64,000 nucleotides of DNA from Scleromitrula shiraiana (lineage: Eukaryota; Ascomycota; Leotiomycetes; Helotiales; Sclerotiniaceae). Position 1 is the stretch's first letter; every line of letters begins with the position of its first letter. The stretch covers positions 1,897,501-1,961,500 of the forward strand of contig JABELC010000009.1 in the NCBI GenBank assembly GCA_028455995.1, read 5' to 3'. Below are positions 12,540-25,148 of the stretch, piece by piece. The notes under the pieces were generated by a model. It did not search any database. It was given only the letters and a program-made list of their open reading frames with translations, and had not been told where the DNA came from. The position numbers were made by a program, and so were the translations under genes.

Positions 12540-15500
12540 TTAACACTGACGATGATCTAAGCAGGTAGGCGATTTTGTATTTCTTATTTTGATACTCTTC
12601 AATGAGAGAAGTATTTGAAATTTAATCATTACCTACTTTATGTTAAATTTTGTATTTCAATTTCTTTTATGACAAATTGTTTTTATTCGTTGGAGCTTTG
12701 ACTCTGTTATCTATTTCTTGGTTTTAAATGGCAACACTGTGTGCAGCTCGTCATATTGTTACCTATTCAAAATTATCCTATAGCATCGAAATACAAGGTT
12801 CTAATCACAAATACTTACCAAATATGGAGAGCGTTATTATCGAGTAATTGGCCTTTTCATACTTATCCTCACTTTCGAAGCACAATAAGTTATTCTCTTA
12901 TCCACTTGACATATAGTGGAACGAGTCATATCGATTCCAGTATCATCTCGAGCCCGATGATGCGAATCAATACAACAAACCCGTCACGTTTTATTTGCCG
13001 AACTGAATGGCTGATAAACCTCCAAAATAACAATCAGCAACTGAGCTTCTACAATTTCTCGGTCTATAGTACATATCTCGGACTTAAAAGGAACAGTGAA
13101 AAGGGTCAATTCGTACACATTCTAGAATTTGACAGCCGAAATATGGTTCGTGGAGCAACAGTACAGAAGGGTTAGCCGTGCAGTTTGAGCCTTGTGCAAT
13201 TTAGTCTTGATTCGGGAGGAGAAACCCCATTTCTCATGAATTATGTCTGGTCACAATTATCTTAGCAGAGGTGTTGGGGTTCATGGAGAAATGGTTTTGT
13301 TGGCGTGGATAATGATCACGAAGTAATGTCCTGTTTGATGCTATTAGAGAATTTGGATCCTAGCCTCCGTTGGAGGTAGAATCGAATACTCTTTGGTTTT
13401 CTTCCTTTATTTTTTTCCCTTCTGCACGTTTTATAACTTGTTATTATTTCTCCGTCTCATTGTGCTGAACTAAAAGTTGTCTTTTATGCTGATTTCTTTT
13501 GCTGAAAGTTGACAGATTGTTCTCTTAAGTCCCCAGTGAATCATCTATTCCTTTTGTATTCTCCAGTAGTGTAGCAATATATTCTTTTAACTCTCTGTCA
13601 AATATCTTGATCTACAGAATCACATATTTACATCTCGTTGCCGAATCTTCCCACTAATCAAGAACAGTCCATCTCAAATTAATCATTACGATGTATTCGT
13701 TGCCACCCACAGTCTCACTGAATTCATAATTGCATATGCAGGCGCCTTCAAATATTTGATACTTCGTTCCAGATTTATTGATATACGAGAATTTGTATTG
13801 AATCACGTATTACTATCCCAAAATTCCCATTGTCCAAATTAACGTCTGTCCAAAGTAACCACAGCCTACTGCACCTTTCCTTCGAATATCTCAGCGCGTA
13901 AACTCATACTGTGACTTACTGATCAGTTAAGGTTGCTGGAAACATTATTTATAGATGATACTAGCCCTCTGATATGCACACTAGTAACAGTAGAAATGTG
14001 CTCAGCTAATCTATCTATGATGTATGAATACATCGGGCTATTTATATTAAATATCGTTACGCGGATTGTGTGCGAATATCCGTTAATTACGCTTGTTTAC
14101 CATGATGTGCCTCGACGCTGTGAGCCTCGTCGGCGAGGGATTGAATACTTTCGTGTAGTTTGAGTCATCATGTGGGATGCCATTTTCTTAAACAATAGTT
14201 CTCGTTTGAATCTTAATTATTTTTGGGGATTGAATAAGGTCATAGTAGACAATCGAAACTTTTTCTCCCATCCATTCAAATAAGATTTAGGTAAGTTCCA
14301 AGCCTAGTCTTTACTATTCTTTGAGAAAAAACCCATGTAACAAACAAAAATTCAGTTTCTAATAACACAGTCTCCTCTCTTGTCAATCATCCCCAATGCA
14401 TATTCCTGCCCTGTGAAGGTTTTTATAGCCTGTCTGCATCACCGCTCGTCTATCAATCATGTTTCATTACACCTATAATAAGTTGTTACAACCTCCGGTC
14501 GTTTATAAGGCGGTTAGGCGAACGTGACGTTCGGAACGTCTAAGTTTGTACTCAGACCGTATGGAAAACTGCTTCTGCAATTCGAGCGTACAAACTTACC
14601 CGGCATACAACATGATACAAGAGGCCCCTGGTACTTAGATTACCGATATTTTAGGAACAAATGAATGGATGCCAACTAGAAAGGGCGCCAAACACCAGTA
14701 GTATTGTACATAATCAAGTCAAATGTTACATAAGCTATATGATCGTAGGTTTACATTACTAAGCGAGGGCTTCCCTTTTCAAACCTAAATAAAAAACCTA
14801 CCGATACTCTTTCAGATGTATTAAACTATTAACTGTGCCTTCGATAACACCAGGCTTTATATTTTACCAGTTATCATCGATAGAGTTTCCATATGTAGTG
14901 TATGCCACCAACAGCTACCGAGAGAATAATTATCATGATGGTCATACTAAAGAAACATGAGGAGGAATACATATTCTCGCATGCATGCAGCAACAAGTTC
15001 ATATGAGAGAAATAAGTATTGTGAGGGGGATACATGATGGATTTTTGTACTAGACCGGATTAGGTCTGTTGCAAGTGATAGTCAAGTAGTTGTACTTAAA
15101 CTTTTTAAATGAAAAAGCTTTTTAAAGATCATTATTTAATATATACTCTCAGGCTTTTTAATTGTGTATTTATTTTATAACCTCAAGTTGAATGTTATGT
15201 ATAATATTATTATGGATTAAATATAGTCCTATTTTAAGTTTTATTTACTTTTTGATGATACTATCAAAACGCATATATACTCGAGTTAGTATTTACCCTC
15301 ATAATATATTTGATATTATACTGAGCTAAGTGACTAGAATAATCATTTGATTCGCTTGCTTGAATTAATCAGAGTTCTCCCTTAATAAGTCGAAGCCCTA
15401 CGCCTTACATATTTGGGTCAGGACTAGTAGTCACTAAGGAAACCAAAATTTGACAGCCAACAATAATTATGCAGTACAGACTTTCATTTCCCTTTCTTTG

Positions 15501-16094
15501 GTCATTTATCCTGTTGTATCTTGAACTAAAGAAAAATCCTGATCCATTTAGTCACTTCCAAACGACTAATTGATAGCCAATATGGTCCCATCACTGACTG
15601 AAGTATGAAAAAAAGTAAAAGAAATTCTTCCAATTTCAAATTGAAGCAAGGCCGTTACTATCATATTTCATCACATAGTTTTTATTTTCTCAAGGTGCAA
15701 AGAAATTTCATAAAGAAGGTAAGGAAATGATGAAAATAGATCCCATCCGAACCAAAGTAGAGCAATGGCTACTTATCAATCTCTCCATCACATTGACTCA
15801 AAATAAAATCACTCAACGAGTGTATGAAAACCGTCCCCCCAGCTTCATGGTTCACACTTCGATGGTACAGTCCGTATCCAACCTTTCTGCTTGAAGTTCT
15901 CCTACGAGCTAATATGTTTTTCAATATCCGTGCGGGACATAAACATTCGAATATTGCGCGCTGATTGATCTTGATTGTTTCTTTACAATACAGACATTGA
16001 AATCTTTTTTGACAGATGCTCAAACAAGAGTATTTATGGCCGTATTGTAGATCAACTGAACAGAGATTGAAAACTTGAATAGCCCGAGCATTGA
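12540..16094. other. Intergenic, 3.5 kb, no supported gene
   Basis: Between the kinase and the minus-strand 461-aa protein only weak frames are seen. One minus-strand stretch at 15769-16023 encodes a Cys-containing segment (RFQCLYCKETIK, FECLC) that could be a decayed zinc-binding region, but it has no supported start or splice structure. About 15,080-15,330 is locally AT-rich. Nothing else was recognised. Confidence 0.5.
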
Positions 16095-17538
16095 TTAAGT
16101 CTGCTTGTTACAGAAATAAACAGACGGGACTGAAATGGCGTTCTTGTCTAGCACCTGTGGTGACTGATAGTCTGGTTGACTAGGATATGAGTGGATAGGG
16201 AGAGAATACGTGTGGCTTTTTTGCCCAAAATTATTGACGTTGTGCTTTGCTTCGACGATGATGTGGTACTGGTCGTGATTTGTGGTACCAGCCATTAGTG
16301 CAAGTGGCCCCTCCCCTGTGATAGTCTCGCTAGGGATGGATGCGAACCACTGAGATGATGGTTCCATGGCTGGCGGGTATGATACATGTTGATAATCTTC
16401 AAAGGATCCCCCTTTGATAATCGCCCGATTCATATCGGACTGCTGTGGTGTGTGATTCTGTACCGAAGTTGAAGTGGTAGGTGGCTTTGATTCAAATTGG
16501 TTGACCATTGCATCTTGTTCTTCTCGGGCCATTCGAAGTCGTCTCTTATTCTGCTGTTCTAAAAGCATCAGTTGCATTTGATAATCTTGTAATGCATGAT
16601 CACCCGGATTTGATCTGTTGGGTGGCTTTGATTCGGGTTGATTGGTCATTTCTTCCTGTTCTCCTCGTGTCATTCGAAGTCGTCTCTTATTTTGCCACTC
16701 AAGTAGCTGCCGCTGCAGTTGATATTCCTCTTGACGTGGAGCGGCTGGGGCTGTATCCATTGAATTGAAATCATGTATTGTAGGCCAACCGAGTTCTGGT
16801 TGTGGCAAATTTTCCTTTTGATTATTTTTCAAAGTATCGGCGAGTTGGCCCGCTTTTGATGTGCTAGAATTGAGAGTCCGGTTTGGCTGTTGCTTGGGTA
16901 CAGCAGAAGTAATAGACGGAAGGTCACCTGCCGAGACTGGCGCTTCACTCTTCATTCTCTTGTTCTCATCTCTTTCTTTTGGTTGATTGAAGGAGTCGCC
17001 ATTGTTAATACTTTGAGATTGTCTTTTTCGGTTGAAATCTTGGGAGAGTGACGAAGCTTTGTGAATATCCTGCAATGTAGTTCGAAGTTTATCATTCTCA
17101 TGTGTGCTAATCTTCAAACGCATTCTTAGCTCGATGTAGCATGTGCAGGTTGAGCAACCTGGAACTGATATTCCTACTTTGTTTTCGTATCTTTCTCTCT
17201 TGATTGTAATTTGTTGACGGTGAGGCTCAGTCTGCCATTGCCTTTCATGCCATACAAATGGCGGAATATCAGGGGATGAATAGTGCAAACACTTTTTCGT
17301 GTTCGGGTGAAACGAGCATTTTGATGAGGCTGAGGCTGCTTCTCCGGCAGCATCATCTGAGTGGTTTGAATGGGACGTTTCTTCAAATTTGATTTGCATA
17401 GGCACTGCAATTTTGTTGTTAGTATTTATAGAAATGAAAAGATCCAAAAAGGAGAAGCTCACTTGAAGATTCTTGATCTCCTAGTTCAGAATCGATACCA
17501 GCTGCTGCGTTCAACGGCTCAACTTTGACTTTAACCAT
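16095..17538 (-). CDS. Unknown 461-aa protein with duplicated QNKRRLRM motif
   Basis: Function not recognised. Exons 17538-17463 and 17404-16095 (minus) give 461 aa starting MVKVKVEPL; the 58-bp intron is GT-AG and the phase closes. Visible features are a Cys cluster CSTCTC at 109-114 followed by a probable short coiled coil (ELRMRLKISTHENDKLRTTL), an acidic/charged Ser-Gln-rich middle, and two tandem copies of a roughly 36-residue unit at about 251-286 and 297-334. Each copy contains QLLEWQNKRRLRM or MLLEQQNKRRLRM followed by R-x-EQ and ESKPP. This 'LLEQQNKRRL' motif recurs in otherwise unrelated fungal proteins and may be a short helical interaction motif. The C-terminal 100 residues are polar. 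The upstream start was chosen because exon 1 has a clean ATG in frame and removes a spurious hydrophobic N-terminus encoded by the intron. Confidence 0.65.
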
Positions 17539-19699
17539 GATGATCTATTTTGCTTCGTAGAGCTCCAGTGAATCTTTTAGTTCTGCCTTTATGTTTTGCA
17601 ACACTCCTGTGAAGGGATATATTCGTCTTAAATATTGATAGGAAATTGTATGATTATAGTAAAAGTCGAACAGAAGAAAGTAGTGCGAGGTTTTGATATA
17701 TCAAATCTCAGAAATGAGGCTGCATAGCCAAGCAAAGTACTTGCATATGAAACCATACAAGTGGCGCAAACACAGCGAGAGGGGTAACAAAACGATTACT
17801 CCAATTACAAACGCCAAACCATTCCAATGCAAATCATGCGTACAATTATTGAGACGACAGCAATTGTTGCCATTCAATAATCAGAAGTTTAGAATATTGT
17901 TTCTAGGCTTTAATAAAGATATGTTCATGTTTTTTGAGTCACTATTGACGAAGGGGCGGAGTAAATCAGAGCAAGTTGATAGTTAGGCTCTCTGGAAGTT
18001 CAGGCACCCAAACAAATTCGATTCTAACTGTCGGCATCCCGGCTGATACATCGGAATGTTTCTTCGGGTAGATATATCGGTTGTCCAATGGCGGGCGCGG
18101 GAACAGGGTTAGGAGTTGGGGTAGGGATGATATCCTGCAACCTACCGTGGCCCTGGTTGAAAACTACAACTTTTATACATTCGTTTTTATCACGACGACA
18201 TTTGTTACACTTAATAGAATATGGTAATAGATAAAACAATGTTTATTCACAGTGTTAATGAGGCGTGCTATTAGCAATGCTAATTTGTACTCTTTGCGCC
18301 ATCACATCCTCAACTCGTTTCTCGCGCAATCTTCGAAGTTGCTTCTTCTTGATTTCTCTTGCATCTAGTCGGTTGCGGGTTGACATCGGCATATTACTTC
18401 GGATCATATATCGATATACATTGAAACTTTTGGCCCTAACACGAAGGATTCTTGTGGTTGGGACATAACTTTCGTTGAATGATTATGCCGAGAGACCAAG
18501 GCTTTCAATGGGAGGCTAGTATTATGTCACACAAAAAGGAGCATAGTTAAGAACTTGTTAATTGATCCATTTAGAGAAAAAACAAAGCTCTTTATATATA
18601 TATTACGATATGACATTAAGAATGTAGAGTACGCTTAGTCATATTCAGTTGATCATCAGAAGGTGATTATGTGATCATCTGATCTCATTCTTTTGTGACA
18701 TATTATTCTATAGAGCTGTAGGCCTGTTAAATTTCGTATTATCAGTCTCTAACATTTTCGGGGTTGTAAATACAAATGTTGCGCACTACAACATCTGGTA
18801 GTTACTGCGTTGTCATAAAATTATATTTCGAGAAAAAAAATAAGATTAGTATTTGTTTGGAGGGAAGACGGGCAAGAAGATGAGAACAAGAAGTTAAAGA
18901 TACTAGAAGAATATATGAATGGATCTAAGCCTTCAGAAATGGGCTTTCAGTGATATCTTATTCCAATATCGTCCGAAAGCATAATCATTCCACGTCTTAT
19001 CGTCATTGCGATCATCTCATCCGTTTTGTTCGTCGATTAGTCGGTCATGAATTGACTTGGCACCCATGTGTCTATTTGGCTTAGGATATCATATTTAAAA
19101 ATCCCTCGAGAATTGTCGATATTGGAATCATTCTCTACTTGGAATACTCGAAAACCATAACTCGATACGTCACCATATCTCCCACAAATTGAGATTTGCT
19201 AAAGGTACCAAGGGTCGCAGTGGTCCGCAGTGATCTTGAATTTAAGATAACAATGCGAGATTCGGGAATTGTAGAAATAATACTAAACACCAACCGGCGA
19301 TGTTACTTATATGATATGTGATCTTTATTTACAGTTTTGATGTATTGTCTATAGTTTATTTAGACACTTTAAGATTTTTGTTGCTATCCTTTCCGATTAT
19401 TAATAAAATTGTATCCAGGAACGTACTACAATCGTGCTTTTCAATCTTAAAGCTTGATGTCATAGAAGAATGTTTTAATATTCACTGAAAAATTATATCA
19501 AATAAATAAATAATTAGTCCGAGACGATACAGTCCAATTCAAACCATCAATACTACTTGCACCGTGTCTAATATTTTTCTATAACTTTGAGATTTTCCCA
19601 CAATTAACCAACTACCCAAAGTTTTCACTATCACGTTCCCCAGCTATTGAAGCCTCATTGGTTAAGAAGAACAATTTCCAAAAATCGATTCCCATCTAA
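17539..19699. other. Intergenic with possible decayed coding fragments
   Basis: The minus strand around 18430-18240 can encode a highly basic stretch (REIKKKQLRRLREKR). The minus strand around 18239-18024 has a Cys-containing frame (KCNKCRRDKNEC) with a Pro-rich tail. They resemble parts of fungal basic/Cys DNA-binding proteins, but I could not join them by plausible splice sites and both frames run into stops. The rest of the interval shows no coding signal. Confidence 0.35.
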
Positions 19700-20655
19700 T
19701 ATGAAACACTATCGGCGCTTTTTGGCTGAAGGTTCTGTCATATTGCCACCAGAGAACGAGATGAACGATCAAAAGTAAGTAAACAAGCTCCAACCCTAGT
19801 ACCTAAACTTTTTATATTTCAAGTCTATTATTTACTGCCAACTTGACTAGATCGAATTTCACTTCTAGCATTCCAGATTCATTCCTAGGCTCCGCACTCT
19901 ATCATGATGGTGATGTCTACAATTAAGCTTCCTTTCTGAATGGAGTCACACTTAGAGACTATCTCGATGCATGTGTGCTGCATCTAGACGTGAGCAACAA
20001 TTCTGCAAGCTCCAACAAATTCAGCTACACTCAATCCGGTGACAATAATCATGAGTGTCCATATATTGCATTTGAAGAGCACGATATCACTAAGATCAAA
20101 TTCCTTTTTTCTTTTTTTAAATTACACATGTCAATTAGAAACTTTATAGCCAATTGAGACGATACATGAGCGAAATATCCCAACAAAGGTTGATACCATC
20201 ATAGAACGTAAATTATGAAGTGGTTTGGAGGAATCGAATAGCCACACTGCCGTTGATAGACGCAGACTTAAGTTCGAGTGTCGTATCTCAATCCAAAGGG
20301 AGCAAATACCACCGATCAAATTAGCGATATTTTTGATGTAGTAGAAGTCAAGGATGGCAAAGAACTCTTCTATCTAGTGGCCACTTGCAAAGTCCAGCGC
20401 AATTTAAACCCATTCAATTCAAAAGTCGGCGCTACAACACACTTCAAGCCTTTCCACACCCGCGATCATTTACAGGATCAATGCGGACATTTTTTGCCTC
20501 TTGATGCTGCTGCCTCACTGGAACTCTCTGTTCAGTCAGATGTTACACATACTAGTGAGCACAGTGTGTCTGCCAAAGCTCTTGACCAAGGTATCGAAAA
20601 AAAGTCTCTAAAAGTACAAGCGGCACAGTTCGACTTCTGGCAGTTTCCTTCATAA
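19700..20655 (+). pseudogene. Decayed gene of unknown family
   Basis: Coding-like sequence starts MKHYRRFLAEGSVILPPENE at 19700 with a good donor (gtaagt) near 19774. After an intron it continues as SNFTSSIPDSFLGSALYHDG..., interrupted by an in-frame TAA near 19924 and then reading LRDYLDACVLHLDVSNNSAS. Several stops follow. A clean frame reappears at 20278-20655 (EVKDGKELFYLVATCKVQRN ... GATTHFKPFHTRDHLQDQCG ... PLDAAASLELSV). The pieces look like one ancestral gene with several stops, which is why it is called a pseudogene. The family was not recognised. It converges on the minus-strand transcription factor gene ending at 20906. Confidence 0.45.
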
Positions 20656-20905
20656 GGGTTTTCCAAGCATATCTGATTCTAAGACTAACACCCTTCGTCC
20701 ACAAGACAAGGAATAGCCAGTTGGGCAGACACTCCAGATGAATTTCAAGGATGTAAAGCGGGAGGGCGATAAAAAGCACATGTTTTTTGGAGACTCTAGT
20801 GCTTTGAGATTAGATCAATCAATCGAGACGAAGTTCCTGTTTTCCATAGAAAATCCTTCGGAGAAAATCGGGATTACTGATGTTCAGGGTACGAATTATC
20901 ATAAT

Positions 20906-22553
20906 CTAGTTTTTCATGTCTTGAAATGCAAGCTTGCTTTCATAAGCAACTGACCGCGGCCAGGCCATTAATATCGTGAAACTGTCACCCAATTCTTTCC
21001 CAATCGCGTCAATCCAGTTCGGGTGTCCCCTGACAACACCCATCCCTGAGCCCCAGTCTGCTTCCCGAATCAATATCGGCTCCATAATTGTCTGCAATGC
21101 TAGAAAATGAGCCATTAACACTCTACCAGTCTCGTTTTCATTTCGAATGAATGAATTGAACGTGCGATTGCTCATTTTACTGATCGCAAGGTAAATTTCA
21201 ACGAAATCAAAATATGCTGTTATAAGTTAGTGATATCCTCAATGAACTCGCGATACATGCGAGGAAATCTTACCATGCAAAGATGAGATCTTTAGAGACC
21301 GGGTTGTCTTCAATAGCATACTGAACAATTCTTTGTTAACATTATCTTCTTGGCATGCATCGATCAGCATATATAGCGACGCCTCTGCACCCATCACCAG
21401 GTCTTGCCGAATCTTTGGCAAATCAATCAACCTATCCTGCATGTTCTCCCAGTGGGCATTGTTACCATCCATACCCATATTCGCTCCTCTCGCATCGCGT
21501 GCAGATATATTACGGAAAATAGTACATCCACGGAAGAAATACAAAAGCTCAAAAAATCCTGTTACATCAGGTAAATAACAAGATTGAAATGTCAGTGCGT
21601 ACAAAGTTGCTTCAATAGTTTCTTGTTGATGACTTGAAACAGCTGTAGAAAACTGAAGTTGCTCTGATAGTCCACGGATAGCTTGTACTCGATGGCTTAA
21701 AGATATAGAACGAAATTGAGTGCTCGAATGATTGCTCGAGAATTTTATCTTGTCGGAAAGATGAGAGGCAGATAGTGCTAAAATTGAATGGAGAAGATAG
21801 GGGTTCTGGATTCCACACAATTTTGGAAAGTGTCAAAATTTGGAAATCTATTTTGGAAATCACCAGTGACTCACCTGATGTGCGAGTTGAGGAACATGGC
21901 AGGCCCATGTGGAGGCGCTCCCGACCGGAAGATGCGGGTGAGCAAATAAAATGAAATGATGGAAAAGATGCATATCATCAAGCGAGAACATTACTGGAGT
22001 AGGCTGTAGGTTTCCATAAGGTCGTGGGCTAGATGTTGACATTTGTATTTCTTTCGGTGTCTTAGAGGGCTTGGTAACTATGGCAGGGTAGTAGCAAGAT
22101 AAATTATTGCGTTTGCAATTCTGGCAAGACGGAAGCGTTTCCTGGCACTGGTAGAACATTGCAGTCAGTGAAAATTGGATGAAATACAATCATCTGGTCT
22201 GAAAACAATCTTACTTTTACCTTCCGGCGCTTACAATTATAGCAGCCTCGTCTTGACTTTTTATGGCCTTTTCGAGGCTGATATGGCTGCGACAGATACT
22301 GATCACGTCCGCCAGTGCGCTCGCAGTTTTTATTTGGCATGCTATCAACATTCTGCACGTGCTCCCCATTTATTGATATGTCCTGAACGAAAGAAGAATC
22401 ATCCAATACCCACCTTTCCGAAGCATCTTCGATTGCTCTTTGGCTATTTTCAGAGAATCCATTGATCCTATAAGACAATTCATTCCCATCCCGAAGCCTT
22501 GAATAATTATTCGAAAGGTTTTTGAAAGTGCAAAGGTATGCTTGATCATCCAT
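20906..22553 (-). CDS. Zn2Cys6 fungal transcription factor (sterol uptake control/UPC2-like architecture)
   Basis: Predicted nuclear regulator. Exons 22553-22215, 22147-21875, 21805-21274 and 21216-20906 (minus) give 484 aa; all junctions are GT-AG and phases close. The binuclear zinc cluster spans the first splice junction: C104, C107, C114, C121, C124 and C131, a perfect CX2CX6CX6CX2CX6C with the basic RRGCYNCKRRKVK start. After a linker, residues from about 155 carry the hallmarks of the C6 regulators related to sterol uptake control proteins: MHLFHHF, then NPYLLHSILALSASHLS near 205 and a helical regulatory region to the C-terminus. The ATG at 22553 is the first in-frame methionine. The gene is divergent from the Gln-rich protein gene at 23456, so the two share a roughly 900-bp upstream region. 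Targets cannot be inferred. Confidence 0.82.
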
Positions 22554-23455
22554 GCTTGATATCAATCTGATTTATTGCCACCTTAAGAGATAGGTTGTCG
22601 TCAAGAAATGATGTAACGTTTAAGCGAGTGATCCACAATTCCTCCTTAGAGTTATCACGTGATGATTCTAACACCTACTTTGTTTCAAGAATCAATAGAT
22701 AAGTACCCAAGCATAGACTAGCATAGACTACAGACAATTTACATATCATTAAGTAGAGAATTACTGCAATAAGGTTTTGTAGCTGCTGTTCTTATTGGGC
22801 ATTTCGCTGTTTGTAGAAACCAATGCGAGTATTTAGGTAGTTAACATTACAACACGCTAATACATCTTTGAGAAGTTACAAACAAACACCCTATACTTTT
22901 AACAATTACAAAATTTAAAATTCGAAACCGTAATAGAGTTCCAGTGCTATTCCTCTCTTCAGCTTCAAATCGGGAAAAACATTATAGTCTACTTGAGCTT
23001 CCCATACCTTGCGGAAAATTGAACGAAGATTTTTGTAAAACCATCCAACATTTTGAAAATCTCAACCATCTTGGCCATGTTTGATGGTCTAAATGGGTAG
23101 GAGTATCTATGAATTATGAGATCTATGAATATTTTGATCATGAATTCAATTTCAATACTGAAATTAAATACTCATTGCCGTATCTTCGCCGTACCGTTAT
23201 ATAGTAGTCCTTGATGAACATTTTTACGGCATTGTTGTTGGTCGTCCTGTAATTTATCCTCGTTTGCGTTTTCCTTGATGCTTAAAAACTATAAAAGCTT
23301 TTTGATGTCGCACAAAATCAGTAGTTATTTTATGTGAGAACAGAAATTAGGATTTTGTAAGTTGAGATTCCAGCATTTCTTTTTCTCTCAGGCTCTCATA
23401 TCTTGATTGAGTTTGGATTAACAGTAGAAAGAAGTTATAGTAATTGATATCCGAG
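22554..23455. other. Shared divergent intergenic region
   Basis: About 900 bp between the minus-strand Zn2Cys6 factor and the plus-strand Gln-rich protein. No gene is seen. It should contain promoters for both, but no specific site can be named with confidence. Confidence 0.5.
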
Positions 23456-24496
23456 ATGTATGTCCCCAATTATCTTTGCGGACACCTAAACAATAATAAC
23501 AATAATACAACGGGCAACCGCAACGATGATATCAACGTCAGCAATAGCAGCCCTGATTGTATATACTGTGAACGCTTCGTATGCGATTCTGCTTCTACTT
23601 CATACCACTCCCAGCCAAGTCCTCCAAGTATTCAAGGCCTTTTGGAGAGCATGCAAGTACAAGCTCTTTATCCAGAACCTACCCTAGATACTCCCTTTGA
23701 TCAACAATTCGAATACCAATATCCTGACCCGGATGACCAGGATCCTAACACGCCTTATTATATTCTGTCACATCACGAGCAACCTTACTTCCATCAACCA
23801 CAGGATGGCTATACACATCAGTTTGATGAGGATCATCAGGCACTCCAATATCCGTTACAGGAAGATCAAAAGTTCCAGGATGGTAAACATCGTCAAGCTT
23901 TTCAAGCCCAACCACAACTACAAAATTATCCGTTGCAATTAGCACTGGGGACACAACCTCTGGTGCAAGCCCCTCTATCTTTACCACTTTCAGATGTACC
24001 ACAGACGTCGCAATCCCAATTGAAAGCTCCTCGTCGCCGCCGCAATTTGAATTGCCTGAAGCTACCAGTACATAGCCTTCAGCCGACGAGGGTGAAGGCG
24101 GTTGCCACAGAGGAAGAGATGCAAGTCATTAGGGGTGTGAACTACAAACCTCTTCAAGCGTTTAAATCATCAGAAATTGACGAATTACCTGTTAGAAAGT
24201 GTGTTCGAATGACGTTGAAGGAGAGAGACTGTCTAGATGCGTAAGTATTCTACGATTTCTACCTATCTTCTGGCCTGTTCTTAATCTACGTTGTTGCTGA
24301 ACTTTTTTCATCACATCGTTTGCTAATACTTTGGTCGTACAATAGATTACGCATCAGTCGTGGCGAAAACTCACACCGGATGAGAAAGAATGATGCAGGA
24401 ATTGAGAAAGCAAAGGAGGTTAAAGAAATTCAATATGTGGAGAATGGTACATGTTTGGAAACGACCGAAGGAGAAACTAGCGAATTTCTGGGCTAG
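23456..24496 (+). CDS. Unknown Gln/Pro-rich protein, 311 aa
   Basis: Function not recognised. Exons 23456-24240 and 24346-24496 give 311 aa; the 105-bp intron is GT-AG and the frame closes. The N-terminus has an Asn run (residues about 12-17) and a small Cys/Ser segment (CIYCERFVCD). Residues about 60-190 are strongly Gln/Tyr/Pro/His-rich and likely disordered. The C-terminal third is different: basic (APRRRRNLNC), then an ordered-looking segment (VATEEEMQVIRGVNYKPLQAFK ... RKCVRMTLKERDCLDALRISRGENSH) spanning the intron. The intron at the end of this segment, with coding character on both sides, supports a real gene. A disordered activator-like protein is one possibility, but there is no DNA-binding motif. 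Confidence 0.62.
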
Positions 24497-25148
24497 AGGT
24501 GAATGGGGTTTTATTTTTCTAAGAGATTCCAATATTTATCCAGAAAACTCATTGAAACTCTTTAGTATTCTCCTCTATTTTTTATTTAGCTATATGTCTA
24601 TCTACTTATTCCAAAACATCAATCAATCATCAAAGCCTATATTGTGCGTCAAACATTTTTGGATTAAATATCTAGAATTTTCGAGTTCTAGTGCAACTTC
24701 AGAATCCTCCTTTATGTTGCATACCAAAGTCTTTTGTTCCAATATGCGACCTGAAAAATCAATTTAGACATACATCTTCGAGATAGAAGTGAAAATAATA
24801 TATGTTTAGGGATCTCAATCAAAGAACATGATCGGGTAAAGCTGTGATAGTATGCTACCTACCTAAATCTAGTAGTATAATTCAACTCCATAGTCGTATT
24901 TTCAACGTAACTTAAGACTACATTTCACTTCCCCCAAAGCCTATCCCCCAAAAGTCTAGTCTATAGTATTAACTCCCAGGCCACAATAATTGAGTGTTAT
25001 GACCATATTTGATAATTGATATTAACCTGCAACAAACATACCGATGTTTTTATTTCCTTCCAAATTTTATATACCATATTCACAACTCTAATAACTCAAG
25101 TGCGCACCATTCCAAAGGACCTGAAACTCCCCCAAACAATTTTCTAGC
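24497..25148. other. Convergent intergenic region
   Basis: Between the 3' ends of the Gln-rich protein gene and the acyl-CoA synthetase gene. AT-rich, no coding signal; it should contain both 3' UTRs. Confidence 0.55.

Noticed and set aside
12741..13175. 144-aa plus-strand frame downstream of the kinase
   Set aside because: Begins at a non-ATG codon, no domain, composition like 3' flank.
15769..16023. 84-aa minus-strand Cys-containing frame
   Set aside because: Might be a decayed zinc-binding domain, but it has no ATG-supported structure or splice partners, so not called as a gene.
18024..18239. 71-aa minus-strand frame with CNKCRRDKNEC
   Set aside because: Only superficially like a Zn2Cys6 start; lacks the remaining cysteines and a proper start codon.
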